Positions 41,631 through 50,413 of a stretch of 64,000 bases of DNA are shown piece by piece. The notes under the pieces were generated by a model. That model was not told where the DNA came from and did no database searches. It was given only the letters and a program-made list of their open reading frames with translations. The stretch covers positions 434,001 to 498,000 of the forward strand of contig NZ_JXSK01000001.1 in assembly GCF_001083805.1 (NCBI RefSeq). Direction: 5' to 3'. Origin of the DNA: Photorhabdus luminescens subsp. luminescens (GTDB lineage Bacteria; Pseudomonadota; Gammaproteobacteria; Enterobacterales; Enterobacteriaceae). Positions within the stretch are counted from its first letter, which is position 1. Each line of letters begins with the position of its first letter. The position numbers and the translations under genes are program-made.

Positions 41631-41704
41631 TTATTTTTTGATCATTGAAATTAAAAAATCCCTGACAATATTCGCCAGAGATTTTTTATAACGTACTATT
41701 TTTA

Positions 41705-41832
41705 TATACTCTATGGATTTCAAGATGCATCGCGACGGCAAAGGAACGAATCCCCGGGAGAATAGAGAGCTATGTGACCGGGGTGAGTGAGTGCAGCCAA
41801 CAAAGAGGCAACTTGAAAGATGACGGGTATAC
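41705..41832 (-). repeat. ERIC element 1
   Basis: 128-bp palindromic element with ends resembling TATACYC / GGGTATA. The internal GAATCCCCGGGAG and GTGACCGGGGTGAGTGAGTG match the two conserved ERIC blocks. It lies just downstream of the TccC gene. A second copy in opposite orientation is at 63407-63533. The open frame read through it (41631-41876) is not a gene. Confidence 0.88.
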
Positions 41833-41857
41833 TTAATTAATAGCAGTTTATTCTTCT

Positions 41858-44653
41858 TTACTGCCTCTTGGTCCATTCAGGGGGTCTGATAACCAGTCGA
41901 TCAATTTTTTTGCTATTGAACTCCTTGTATTCCTTGCGAAGGGATAATAAGAAATCTGGATCTTGTGCGGTGTAGTACAAATATCGTGCTGATAGGGTAA
42001 ATGAATCGGCATTTTCCAGCGCTTTTCTGGCGCCCGCAGCTCGACGTTGTTTCTCTGTTCGATCCTGCTCATTTGCCGGCGGCATAAGAATATGGAGTAA
42101 ATCGGTTAAATCGTGTGAGCCAGGGCTGGAGAGAACGCCAATATATTTATGATCTTGGGTCTGCAATACGCCATGTGAGAGCTCATGAATAGCAATATGT
42201 GCAACATGTTCACGTCCTAATAGCGGATCTTCATAGACTCTTTTCAGCGTATCAGTATACACATTGAGATAAATACTCTTATCGCCTTTTGACCGTTGTT
42301 TATATTCATTAACATCCAAATCGGCGACGGTACTGGATGAACCTGATTTATCCTGTTGATAATTAATATTTTTTGTAGTTTTCAGCTTATCTAATCCATG
42401 AATAACTCTGTCAATACGTTTTTTCCATTGCGGTAGTTGATCCGCCTCCTGATGACTACCGAAAAATATCCTGTAGATTTCAAGAGCGCTTTCATCATTT
42501 TTGCTCTCTTTCAAAAAGTTGCTGGCTATTTTGAGTTGTTTAATGGCTGTTTTTTTACCTTGTTTAAAAGTAGCTTGAGCTTTATCGTGGGCATTGGCGC
42601 CAGACTCATCCTGATAACGAAGCGGGTTATTCTTGACCATGCGGTATAGGTTCAACCCGTCTACGGTTCCCGCGGGATCGGCGCTTAACCACCTTCCCAT
42701 CCACGGCTGATAGTAACGATATTGGTAGTAATACAACCCGGTTTGGTCTCGCTCTTTACCTGAATACCTGATGGTTTTATAACTGGCTTCAGTTTGGTTT
42801 CTGGCTGTCCATATTGCTGTGCCTCCATATGGATAATACTCTTCCTGACTGATAACTTTACCTCTGGCATCCAATTCCACCATGCTGCTGCCAATCAGAT
42901 TGTTATAACTGTAGCGTATTTGATCTTTGTTGATGTCATTGGACTTTATTGCTTCCCAGTGTAGTACCCGAACTTGTGCCCAGCCGGCTTGCCCAATGGT
43001 AATGACTTGTAGGCTTTCGGTGATCTCGGTGCCTGATTTTGTTTCCCGTAGTTCTAGTCCGGGTAGATAAATAACCCGTTGCTGTTGCGTATTATGACTT
43101 GTCTGCTGTTCGCTTACTTTCAGCACTCGCGTTGCATCTGCGTTGTAGCGGTACCATTCCTTATCCGTTGCACTATTATTATCGCCCCGATTGATCGTAG
43201 TGACCTGTTGCAGTTCGCCTCTTCGGTTCCAGTTTAGGTTTTGTCCTGTTCCGAGTGACATCTGATGCCCTCCGGCATCAAATTGTGCATCGATATTATC
43301 TGGCGTTATTCCGTGCTTACTCAGCATGGCTCGATTGTTGCGGTGAGATACGGTGATCTCTGTCGTATAAATATTGCGAGTTGCCGGGGCATTATGTTGG
43401 ATTTGCGTCAAATTGTTACCTCGGTCATAACGGTAGGTACGGATGTATTTGGTATAGGTATTGTCATCAGAGGGAAGGGGAGCGATAGGAGATGGGAACC
43501 GGCGGTTTTGCTGACCTATGTTAGCCATTTCACGGCCGGTAGATTCGATAAGTTGATACAGGGAATCATAAGTGTAGTTATTTTGGCAGGGCACCTTCTG
43601 ATTACGCCAGAAACGGGTTTCTTCTGCGCTATTACGAATGCTCACCACGTTGCCTACCGGGTCATATTTATAGCGTAAAGATTGTAATAATTTCTCATTA
43701 AAGAGGGGTTTTTTGGCACGTAGCATGGAGATATTGATTAATCGCTGAGTTGCAGATTCATAATTGTATTTGGTGATTATGCCGTTACCATGCTCTTCAC
43801 GTAGTTTTTGGCCTGCTGCTGAATAAGAGAGGGAACTAACTATTGTCTGCTCTGGTTGCCCTTGGATAGTTAACCAACGACCTTTCAATTGTCCGGCGAC
43901 ATTGTACGCCAAACGTTGCATATTGCCTTTAGCATCGATTTGTTTCAGGGGCGCGCCGGTAGCATCGGTGATACTTTTTGTGGTGTAAATCTTATTTTCC
44001 AATTTGCTCTGCCAGTCTGATCTGTTATCACCGCTCCAGTCCGGTATTTGATCGTCATTGAGCAGTTGTCGTGATTGGGATTGGCGTACACCGGTCAGAG
44101 AAAAACTATTGTATTGATTCAGCCCTGCGGTGTCATAGTGACGCATATACTGACCGGCCAGATTAAGATTTTTTTCTGCCGGAGAATGACTGGCCCAAAT
44201 AAAACGTTCGATAACTTGTGGTATTTCTTCATCAACGGATTGCTCACTGACTGCTAACAAGCGGCCAGGTAATGAACTATTTTCATACTGCCAGGTTTGC
44301 ACTGTGCTTGTTGCATTTACATTAAAAACCGGGCGAGCTTCGATATCTCTCAGTGTCACGGTACATCCGGCATCAGCGCTTATTGTGCGTAGTACCGAGC
44401 CTGTCAGATCATATTGCCAGTGAAAATTAGGTTGTACCGTATCGTCTGCTTGCATCAAATCATATAAACGTGGGTCAATGCTTTGAGCCAGATTGCCGCG
44501 TGAATCATATTGATGGCGAGTAATAAGTATATCGGTATCGTCGGCCGCTTCGGCACGATGGAAAGCAATTTCCCTTACGGTCAGTCCTCGGTTATCCAAT
44601 ATATTGACGGTAGGCGTGCCGGCATATACGGCCGGATCGAAGGTGGATGTCAT
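41858..44653 (-). CDS. tccC: TccC/Rhs toxin with HExxH metalloprotease-like C-terminus
   Basis: 931 aa. Residues 1-680 are the TccC Rhs/YD-repeat shell, starting MTSTFDPAVYAGTPTVNILD and ending in the conserved core (YYQYRYYQPWMGRWLSADP, GTVDGLNLYRMVKNNPL) with the boundary near DESG (682-685). The 246-residue variable tip contains HVAHIAIHELSHGVLQTQDH, with H823, E824, H827 and a downstream D834/H835, as in aspzincin (M35) metallopeptidases that use HExxH plus a later Asp. TccC proteins form the TcB-TcC cocoon that encloses and self-cleaves the tip, which is the toxic enzyme. No TcB partner is adjacent; the Tc subunits at 1-5668 are on the other side of the window. Confidence 0.85.
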   Translation of the reverse strand: MTSTFDPAVYAGTPTVNILDNRGLTVREIAFHRAEAADDTDILITRHQYDSRGNLAQSIDPRLYDLMQADDTVQPNFHWQYDLTGSVLRTISADAGCTVTLRDIEARPVFNVNATSTVQTWQYENSSLPGRLLAVSEQSVDEEIPQVIERFIWASHSPAEKNLNLAGQYMRHYDTAGLNQYNSFSLTGVRQSQSRQLLNDDQIPDWSGDNRSDWQSKLENKIYTTKSITDATGAPLKQIDAKGNMQRLAYNVAGQLKGRWLTIQGQPEQTIVSSLSYSAAGQKLREEHGNGIITKYNYESATQRLINISMLRAKKPLFNEKLLQSLRYKYDPVGNVVSIRNSAEETRFWRNQKVPCQNNYTYDSLYQLIESTGREMANIGQQNRRFPSPIAPLPSDDNTYTKYIRTYRYDRGNNLTQIQHNAPATRNIYTTEITVSHRNNRAMLSKHGITPDNIDAQFDAGGHQMSLGTGQNLNWNRRGELQQVTTINRGDNNSATDKEWYRYNADATRVLKVSEQQTSHNTQQQRVIYLPGLELRETKSGTEITESLQVITIGQAGWAQVRVLHWEAIKSNDINKDQIRYSYNNLIGSSMVELDARGKVISQEEYYPYGGTAIWTARNQTEASYKTIRYSGKERDQTGLYYYQYRYYQPWMGRWLSADPAGTVDGLNLYRMVKNNPLRYQDESGANAHDKAQATFKQGKKTAIKQLKIASNFLKESKNDESALEIYRIFFGSHQEADQLPQWKKRIDRVIHGLDKLKTTKNINYQQDKSGSSSTVADLDVNEYKQRSKGDKSIYLNVYTDTLKRVYEDPLLGREHVAHIAIHELSHGVLQTQDHKYIGVLSSPGSHDLTDLLHILMPPANEQDRTEKQRRAAGARKALENADSFTLSARYLYYTAQDPDFLLSLRKEYKEFNSKKIDRLVIRPPEWTKRQ

Positions 44654-44729
44654 TTTATTTATGCTCCTTGATTTGATGGTTATCCTAATAGGTGAAAAGG
44701 TAAAATCTTTTTCGATTGCGTTCCTTTAT

Positions 44730-45040
44730 CTAGTTGATGCTAAAACAGTCATGGAATTTCAGCTTTAATTCAGCGCGTATATTATTATATTCCTCCCAAA
44801 AAAACCGTTTATTATCGGTTATCATTTGTATTGCACGGAATAGCTTATTTCGTCCGGTTTTGTTAAAGGAATTCTTCGATGCTTAATACTTATCTTACAA
44901 ATTTAAAATATCGCGAGACGGATTATTTTGTTTAGTTGGAGGTAAATCTAATCCTTGTTCAAATTCATTTCGACTAAATTATTTATCTTCGTTAAAAAAT
45001 TACATTTCATGTAAATCTTTTCTTTTAAATTCATTAATAT
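44730..45040 (-). pseudogene. Heavily decayed gene between PI-PLC and tccC
   Basis: One - strand frame stays coding-like across about 100 codons despite five stop codons: NEFKRKDLHEM, stop, FFNEDK, stop, FSRNEFEQGLDLPPTKQNN, PSRDILNL, stop, DKY, stop, ASKNSFNKTGRNKLFRAI, then MITDNKRFFWEEYNNIRAEL and KLKFHDCFSIN before the final stop. A strong AAAGGAGG lies just upstream (45047-45054), marking the old start. No family recognised. Stop density shows it is non-functional. Confidence 0.5.
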
Positions 45041-45063
45041 TCGCATCCTCCTTTGTATTTTAT

Positions 45064-45088
45064 ATCCCGCTCTGCATAGAGAGCGGGG
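45064..45088. repeat. Hairpin after the PI-PLC gene
   Basis: CCCGCTCT / AGAGCGGG perfect stem (45066-45087) 50 nt beyond the PI-PLC stop. Strong stem but no U-tract on the transcribed strand, so its role as a terminator is uncertain. Confidence 0.5.
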
Positions 45089-45136
45089 AAGAAAATATAT
45101 CAGGCTGTTTTTTTCATACTCAATTTTCTTACCTTA

Positions 45137-46168
45137 TTAGTCTGTCTTCATTAAACGTCGATTATGTGCTTCAATCGTCTCTATAAATCTTGAGGTTGCA
45201 CTATGAGTGTCACCGATATAATCCGCACTGATTATTCCCGCATGAGGGATCTTCTCAACAGCATCAGCTAAAACGGCATTATTTCTAGATAGGTAACTTT
45301 TTACTCCTGAAGTAAATTGTCTACGTCCAATAGAAGCTACTGGGATATTTGTCTGCATAACATTAAGTTTACCTTCAGGTGCAGGGTTTGCGTGAAATTC
45401 ACTAAGGAACTTGGCTGTACCTCCTGCGTTCGCTCGATTAGCCCACTTTGTGTGAACTTGTTCTTTGTAGGCCCAATGTGGCTCAGCTCCGTCATAACCA
45501 TGCACCATAATTCCGATGTTTTTTCCTTTACCCAATAAATCAACCGTTGCTTCGCTTAAACTCGGCGTGTCATTACGGGTAATAAGATTATCACGATGAC
45601 CTTCGAGTACATTCTCCAAAAAGATATCTGAATCCGACGTTCCAGAAGCGGTGTTCTTTTTCTTACCTTCTCCTTTAAATACAAATTTAATGAGATAAAA
45701 ATTATCGGTATCTCCTGTTGCATGACTCAACAGTTCCTTAACATCGGCAATGGCATCCCCGGCCGCAACACTAGGGCCATGAAAAAAGCTAAATGAGCCA
45801 TTTTTGTTCCGTGCTACGCGAATATCGAAGTATTTTGTCCCCGCCTCTGCTTGTTCTCTCAAACTCTTATTTTGGGTTTTAAATGCAAAGGGCAATGCAG
45901 CTCCTAAGCTACTGAACATTCCATTTCTTTTTCTACTGTAAGCATAGGTACCTGCATCATGGCTACCTAGCATAGCTATTTGAGATAGCTGAGTGTCAGC
46001 AGGTAATTCATTGTGATTTACGGAAGTACGCCCATCCATGATATGACCTGAGCCATTGTTTTTTGGAGCCGTATTTAGTTTTAATTCTAATGAATCGCTT
46101 TCATGATGAGTCTCATTCTTTGGCTGTGATGAGCGTCTTTTTTGCCTTTCTTTATATTCATGTTCCAT
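45137..46168 (-). CDS. PI-PLC X-domain protein, putative PVC payload toxin
   Basis: 343 aa. A polar, disordered N-terminal ~55 residues (EHEYKERQKRRSSQPKNETH) precedes a phosphatidylinositol-specific phospholipase C X-box: MLGSHDAGTYAY with H70, GTKYFDIRVARNKNG, and SFFHGPSVAAGD with H130, giving the two catalytic histidines. Such enzymes cleave phosphatidylinositol or the GPI anchor. It has no signal peptide, and the N-terminal disordered segment is what PVC cargo leaders look like. It follows the deaminase gene with a decayed gene between. AGGTAGGTG ribosome site. Confidence 0.8.
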   Translation of the reverse strand: MEHEYKERQKRRSSQPKNETHHESDSLELKLNTAPKNNGSGHIMDGRTSVNHNELPADTQLSQIAMLGSHDAGTYAYSRKRNGMFSSLGAALPFAFKTQNKSLREQAEAGTKYFDIRVARNKNGSFSFFHGPSVAAGDAIADVKELLSHATGDTDNFYLIKFVFKGEGKKKNTASGTSDSDIFLENVLEGHRDNLITRNDTPSLSEATVDLLGKGKNIGIMVHGYDGAEPHWAYKEQVHTKWANRANAGGTAKFLSEFHANPAPEGKLNVMQTNIPVASIGRRQFTSGVKSYLSRNNAVLADAVEKIPHAGIISADYIGDTHSATSRFIETIEAHNRRLMKTD

Positions 46169-46302
46169 GTTATCACCTACCTATTAGTTTTAAGTAAGAA
46201 ATGCTTTTGAAATAAACAATATGCTTAGTGATCATATCTAATGCAATAATCTTGTCCCACAGCATAATTATATGTATTTTAACGGGTTATCTCAGATAGC
46301 GA

Positions 46303-46579
46303 TTAGATTTTTTCTTTAACTATTTGTTTCAAAATGTGTAATTGGTTTTTGACTTCTGGTGTGTTAAATCTCCCCTTATCTCCCCATTCTTTTAGAAAGA
46401 ACTTAAAATGCTCCTTGAGTATTTCATTAAATTTACGTATATGACGTTTGACTTAGTTTCATCATAGACTCATTTAGCATATCAAATTCATATGACAGTT
46501 TTATTTCCTCTTTGATGAAACCTTCAAATCTATTAATTTTCTTTTTAAATAAATTTTGAGTTGTGCTATTTATATGATT
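46303..46579 (-). pseudogene. Frameshifted remnant between deaminase and PI-PLC genes
   Basis: Two - strand frames join into one helical protein: first KKKINRFEGFIKEEIKLSYE, FDMLNESMMKL, then after a 1-nt shift near 46450-46460 HIRKFNEILKEHFKFFLKEW, GDKGRFNTPEVKN, QLHILKQIVKEKI and stop (46303). The codons and composition are coding-like, but there is no in-frame start. No family recognised; a small chaperone, immunity or payload-associated protein is possible. Confidence 0.45.
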
Positions 46580-46650
46580 TTAATCATATTCTAGTAATAT
46601 TCTTTCAGGTAAGATGTTGTTATAAAAAATTTATTGAATGAAATACAATT

Positions 46651-47598
46651 TTAAATTGGCGATTCTTGCGATGCTTTGTATTGAGCTAATGTTAGTGAGA
46701 AATTACTTCCTGCACTGGCTACCTTACCCGTTATAACGTTGGCTGGTGTTGATAATATTCCAGAGCAATTATGGCAAGCAGCAAAATCATCTCCAGCTTG
46801 TTTGGTTGTCAGTCGTTGGGTAAAGATGGATGATTCCAGCATATCCCGCATATATTCTCCTATCTTGCGGCTGCCAATCGGTTTTCCTGCTCTTTCATCC
46901 GCTAAGATCAATAAATTGTTAAGGGCTTGCACCTCTGCATGTAAACCGGCAATACCCGCCATTGTGGGTAATACGCCTTCGTTGTTAGCAATATGATCTC
47001 TGATCAGGGATTCGGTTATTGGATGTAAAGGTTTATTTGCTTGCTTATACATATCTTTTATTTCTGAGATAAAGGATTCAATATTATTGACCTTATAAGC
47101 TTCCGCTTCATCTCTTAATTGTGTTTCCCATTTTTTGGTTTTTTCATTTTTTACTTTTGATAATTTCTGGCGTTTAATTAGATTAATGCCAGGGAATAAC
47201 TTCCCATCTGCTAAATTTTTTTCATTATTCTTAAGATTGACAAATTCATCGTCATAGTGACCATGATGCTCATATCCCGCATGGGCAGCGAAATTTTCCA
47301 AAGATTTTTTTGCATAGGTAAATCGTCCATCAGAAATACCATCGGCTTTTAGGCCAGCTTTAGAAAAGCTACGTTGCTTCGCTGGTTTCAGTTGTCCAAA
47401 TTCTTTTGAGGCATTGAGGATTAATTGTGTTTTTTTACTAAAATCTTTTAACTCAGGGATATGTTGTTGATAAGCTGATGTTACCGCCTTATTATCAGGA
47501 AGTTCCAAGTGTAATCCGTCTAATCTAGTGATATCTGGATTTTTATCTTTGAAATGCAATTTTTTAATTGCTTTTTCACGAATATTATTTTTAAACAT
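46651..47598 (-). CDS. Cytidine-deaminase-fold toxin, putative PVC payload
   Basis: 315 aa. The N-terminal ~150 residues are polar and helical with no recognised domain. The C-terminal half has a deaminase zinc site: GLHAEVQALNNL (H220, E222) and AACHNCSG (C275, C278), the HAE...CxxC signature of the CDA superfamily used by YwqJ-like and other bacterial toxins. Substrate is unknown (nucleotide, DNA/RNA base or protein). It lies 88 nt after pvc16 with a GAGAGG ribosome site, the position of PVC cargo genes. Confidence 0.8.
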   Translation of the reverse strand: MFKNNIREKAIKKLHFKDKNPDITRLDGLHLELPDNKAVTSAYQQHIPELKDFSKKTQLILNASKEFGQLKPAKQRSFSKAGLKADGISDGRFTYAKKSLENFAAHAGYEHHGHYDDEFVNLKNNEKNLADGKLFPGINLIKRQKLSKVKNEKTKKWETQLRDEAEAYKVNNIESFISEIKDMYKQANKPLHPITESLIRDHIANNEGVLPTMAGIAGLHAEVQALNNLLILADERAGKPIGSRKIGEYMRDMLESSIFTQRLTTKQAGDDFAACHNCSGILSTPANVITGKVASAGSNFSLTLAQYKASQESPI

Positions 47599-47686
47599 TT
47601 ATAAACCTCTCGTTATGGTTGCTTGTATTTTTTATTTAATTGAAATCTAAATCGGCACATAATTTATCAAATAAAGTTTGATCTAT

Positions 47687-48298
47687 CTATGAATTATCTA
47701 GAGTTGATTTTTGTTCTACAGATGCAGAAATTTGGCTAATTGGTTTTATATCGTCTTTATTGTTTTGCAGTTTTACCGGGGCAGTAATGGAATATAATAA
47801 AGAAAGGCGAGGGCGATTGCCGAGCGCTTGCCAAAAGTTGCCTAGACTATTTAAATTCTCTTGCGGTGGGATCACTCTGGTATATGCGCCAGGAATTTTA
47901 GGTAATTGTCGGTTATTAATTAATGCATTCAAAATAGCTGTCATGACTCGCGCAGCCTGATTATTAGGTTGACTGTCAGGGCTAGAGCCATCTCCTGGTG
48001 ATTGACGCGAATGCCAGTAAGTAATTAAATAATTATAATTAATATTTACCCATCCTGGTAATAGTGAGCTGGTGGTAGGATTATAACTCCTTGGTTCGGC
48101 AGAACGTAGTTGTAGGTCTTCGTGTATATCATAAAGAAATACGCTGACTGTAGGCTTAGAAGGGATTGAATTAATTTCAGGTAGATCAAAACGGATATCA
48201 ATTCCTTGATTAGAAATGTTGGGATGCTGAGATAAGATTTCATCTAATGCGGTATTCACTGCAATAATAGCATCATTAGGATCAATTATATTTTTCAT
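47687..48298 (-). CDS. pvc16: Pvc16, tail terminator / cap protein (DUF4255)
   Basis: 203 aa. Sequence matches the DUF4255 family of eCIS tube-terminator proteins: NTALDEILSQHPN..., IRFDLPEINSIPSKPTVSVF, YDIHEDLQLR, and NINYNYLITYWHSRQSP. It caps the distal end of tube and sheath. The last structural gene of the cassette. Confidence 0.9.
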   Translation of the reverse strand: MKNIIDPNDAIIAVNTALDEILSQHPNISNQGIDIRFDLPEINSIPSKPTVSVFLYDIHEDLQLRSAEPRSYNPTTSSLLPGWVNINYNYLITYWHSRQSPGDGSSPDSQPNNQAARVMTAILNALINNRQLPKIPGAYTRVIPPQENLNSLGNFWQALGNRPRLSLLYSITAPVKLQNNKDDIKPISQISASVEQKSTLDNS

Positions 48299-48322
48299 AT
48301 CGACTCCAATCTTATTAAACGT

Positions 48323-50404
48323 TTAAAAAATTAACCGGCCAGTTTTATTCAATTCGAGAATAATTGCCCGTTCTATATGTTTATTTTCAACTCTATTATT
48401 ATTACCATTTACCGATAATATTGATGATAATAGCGCAATATTTCTGATATTTGCGCCGGTTAGATCGGCCTGTTTAGCCAAATATTCAAAATCAATCTCA
48501 TCCGATAAATGCAGTTGTTCAGGCCAAATTGTTTGCCACATTTGTTGACGTAATATTTCATCGGGATAAGTAAAATGGGTAATAAAGGTGAAACGGCGGT
48601 TAAAAGCACTATCTAAATGACTGCGGTTATTAGTGGCTAAAATCACCAATCCGGGGTAATCTTCCAATCGTTGTAGTAAATAAGAAACTTCAATATTGGC
48701 ATGTCTATCTTGGGCATCTTTGGTTTCGCTGCGTTTACCAAATAAGGCGTCGGCTTCATCGAAAAACAGCACGCCGGAATCCGCTTCCGCCAGATCGAAA
48801 ATTCGAGAGATATTTTTTTCCGTTTCACCGATATATTTATTCACCACGGTAGAAAGATCGACTTTAATCAGATCAACGCCAAGATGCCCGGCAATCACTT
48901 CTGCGGCCATCGTTTTTCCGGTACCAGATTCACCGTAAAATAGGGCGCTAATACCGGTACCATAACCTATTTTTTCCTGAAAACCGGAGTTTAATATTTG
49001 GTCACGGTAATTAATCGCGGCAATAATTTCTCTCAATTGTTGTGTTAATCCTTCTGAAACGACTAAATCATTAAAACTGCGTTTTGGGGTTATTCGTTGG
49101 GCTAATTTACCGAAATTTTGCTGAGCGCGTAGACTTAATGCCTTACGTAAATCAATTTCTGCTAATTGTCCTTCTGATTGCCGTAATATTTGATATTGAA
49201 TGGCTTCTTTAATAATTAAAGGTAACGTTTCGGGAGTAAATGAAAAGCGCTGACATAACTGAGTAAGATTAATGTCCCGATCGGCATTATCCGGCAAATT
49301 TTCTTTCATCATCGCTTTTTTTTCTGCCAGTGTAGCTACCGGCATCTCAATTTGTACCATTGGCAGGTGTTGAATCCATACAAATGAATCGCTCGGTTCT
49401 GCCAGACAAACCACGCGTAATTTGGGTTGATTTAACAGGGTGGATAATTGGCTTTGCCATATTTTTTTTTCCTCTGCAAGCAAAGAGAAATTACGGATTA
49501 ATAAGCAGGCATTGTGTAGCTGAACTTCCCGTATTGCATCGATTAACAAGTCAGGTATTGTATTAGTGTTCTCTTCGTCCGGTAGGCAGGCTAAATCAAG
49601 AATTAAGGTACTGATGTTATGCAATGCCATAATATTACTGACCGCTAATTCTCTGGCGCTATCCTGTTTTCCTTTGAGGATCACCAGTGGGCGTACTTCG
49701 TCTATTTCATTTAATAATATTTTCTTAAATGAATGATAAAGGGTTTGCGGATACCAAGTTTGTGGAGTAGAAGAATACCAATAAGCACAAGTTGTCAAGG
49801 GAGGAAGAATAACTCGCTGGCCGGATAAGAAATGCCAGACAGCGCTGTGCGTTAAGAATTGCGTTTGCAGCCAAATAGATTCCTCGTGGTTATTGAGCCG
49901 TAACAGACGGTGATTGATTAATGGTGTTTGCGGCAGAAAGCTATTTTGTAGTAATTGCCAATCACTTTGGCGTTGGCTAAATAATTCAATCGCTAAAGCA
50001 AAACTTGGCCACTGTTTTTTACTGTTACCATGTAGAAAAGCAAACAGTACATGATAACGGCTGTCAAAATGGGGTAATAAACCTAACAGTAAAATATCAC
50101 GCTCAAATTCAGTGAGTTCAAAACGTTCTATCAACAATGATATGGTACCAGAAATAGATTTATTCTCTGTTTTCCCATGATTAATGATGTCATTCTGTTT
50201 TAACCAATGAGGTATGCCTAATGGTTTTATCAAACGTTGTTCTATTTCATCTTCGGTCAGTAAAAAGCTTTCTGGTAAGGAATCGTGCCAATCTCGCTTT
50301 TGATAATAGTAGCGTTGTAATAGCAGATCAATACGCTCCAAATGAGGATAAATCCAATGTAATTCTGCTGCCATATAATGGCTATCTGTCAGAGGAAATT
50401 TCAT
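48323..50404 (-). CDS. pvc15: Pvc15, AAA+ ATPase
   Basis: 693 aa. Winged/helical N-terminal half, then a full AAA+ module: Walker A GESGTGKT (K497), Walker B VLFFDEAD (D549/E550), and the Arg-finger/sensor segment NRSHLDSAFNRRF. Known Afp15/Pvc15 proteins are needed for assembly or cargo loading. 10 nt after pvc14. Confidence 0.95.
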   Translation of the reverse strand: MKFPLTDSHYMAAELHWIYPHLERIDLLLQRYYYQKRDWHDSLPESFLLTEDEIEQRLIKPLGIPHWLKQNDIINHGKTENKSISGTISLLIERFELTEFERDILLLGLLPHFDSRYHVLFAFLHGNSKKQWPSFALAIELFSQRQSDWQLLQNSFLPQTPLINHRLLRLNNHEESIWLQTQFLTHSAVWHFLSGQRVILPPLTTCAYWYSSTPQTWYPQTLYHSFKKILLNEIDEVRPLVILKGKQDSARELAVSNIMALHNISTLILDLACLPDEENTNTIPDLLIDAIREVQLHNACLLIRNFSLLAEEKKIWQSQLSTLLNQPKLRVVCLAEPSDSFVWIQHLPMVQIEMPVATLAEKKAMMKENLPDNADRDINLTQLCQRFSFTPETLPLIIKEAIQYQILRQSEGQLAEIDLRKALSLRAQQNFGKLAQRITPKRSFNDLVVSEGLTQQLREIIAAINYRDQILNSGFQEKIGYGTGISALFYGESGTGKTMAAEVIAGHLGVDLIKVDLSTVVNKYIGETEKNISRIFDLAEADSGVLFFDEADALFGKRSETKDAQDRHANIEVSYLLQRLEDYPGLVILATNNRSHLDSAFNRRFTFITHFTYPDEILRQQMWQTIWPEQLHLSDEIDFEYLAKQADLTGANIRNIALLSSILSVNGNNNRVENKHIERAIILELNKTGRLIF

Positions 50405-50413
50405 ATAAACCTT

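Noticed and set aside
41631-41876. 81-codon - strand frame downstream of tccC
   Set aside because: It reads mostly through ERIC element 1.
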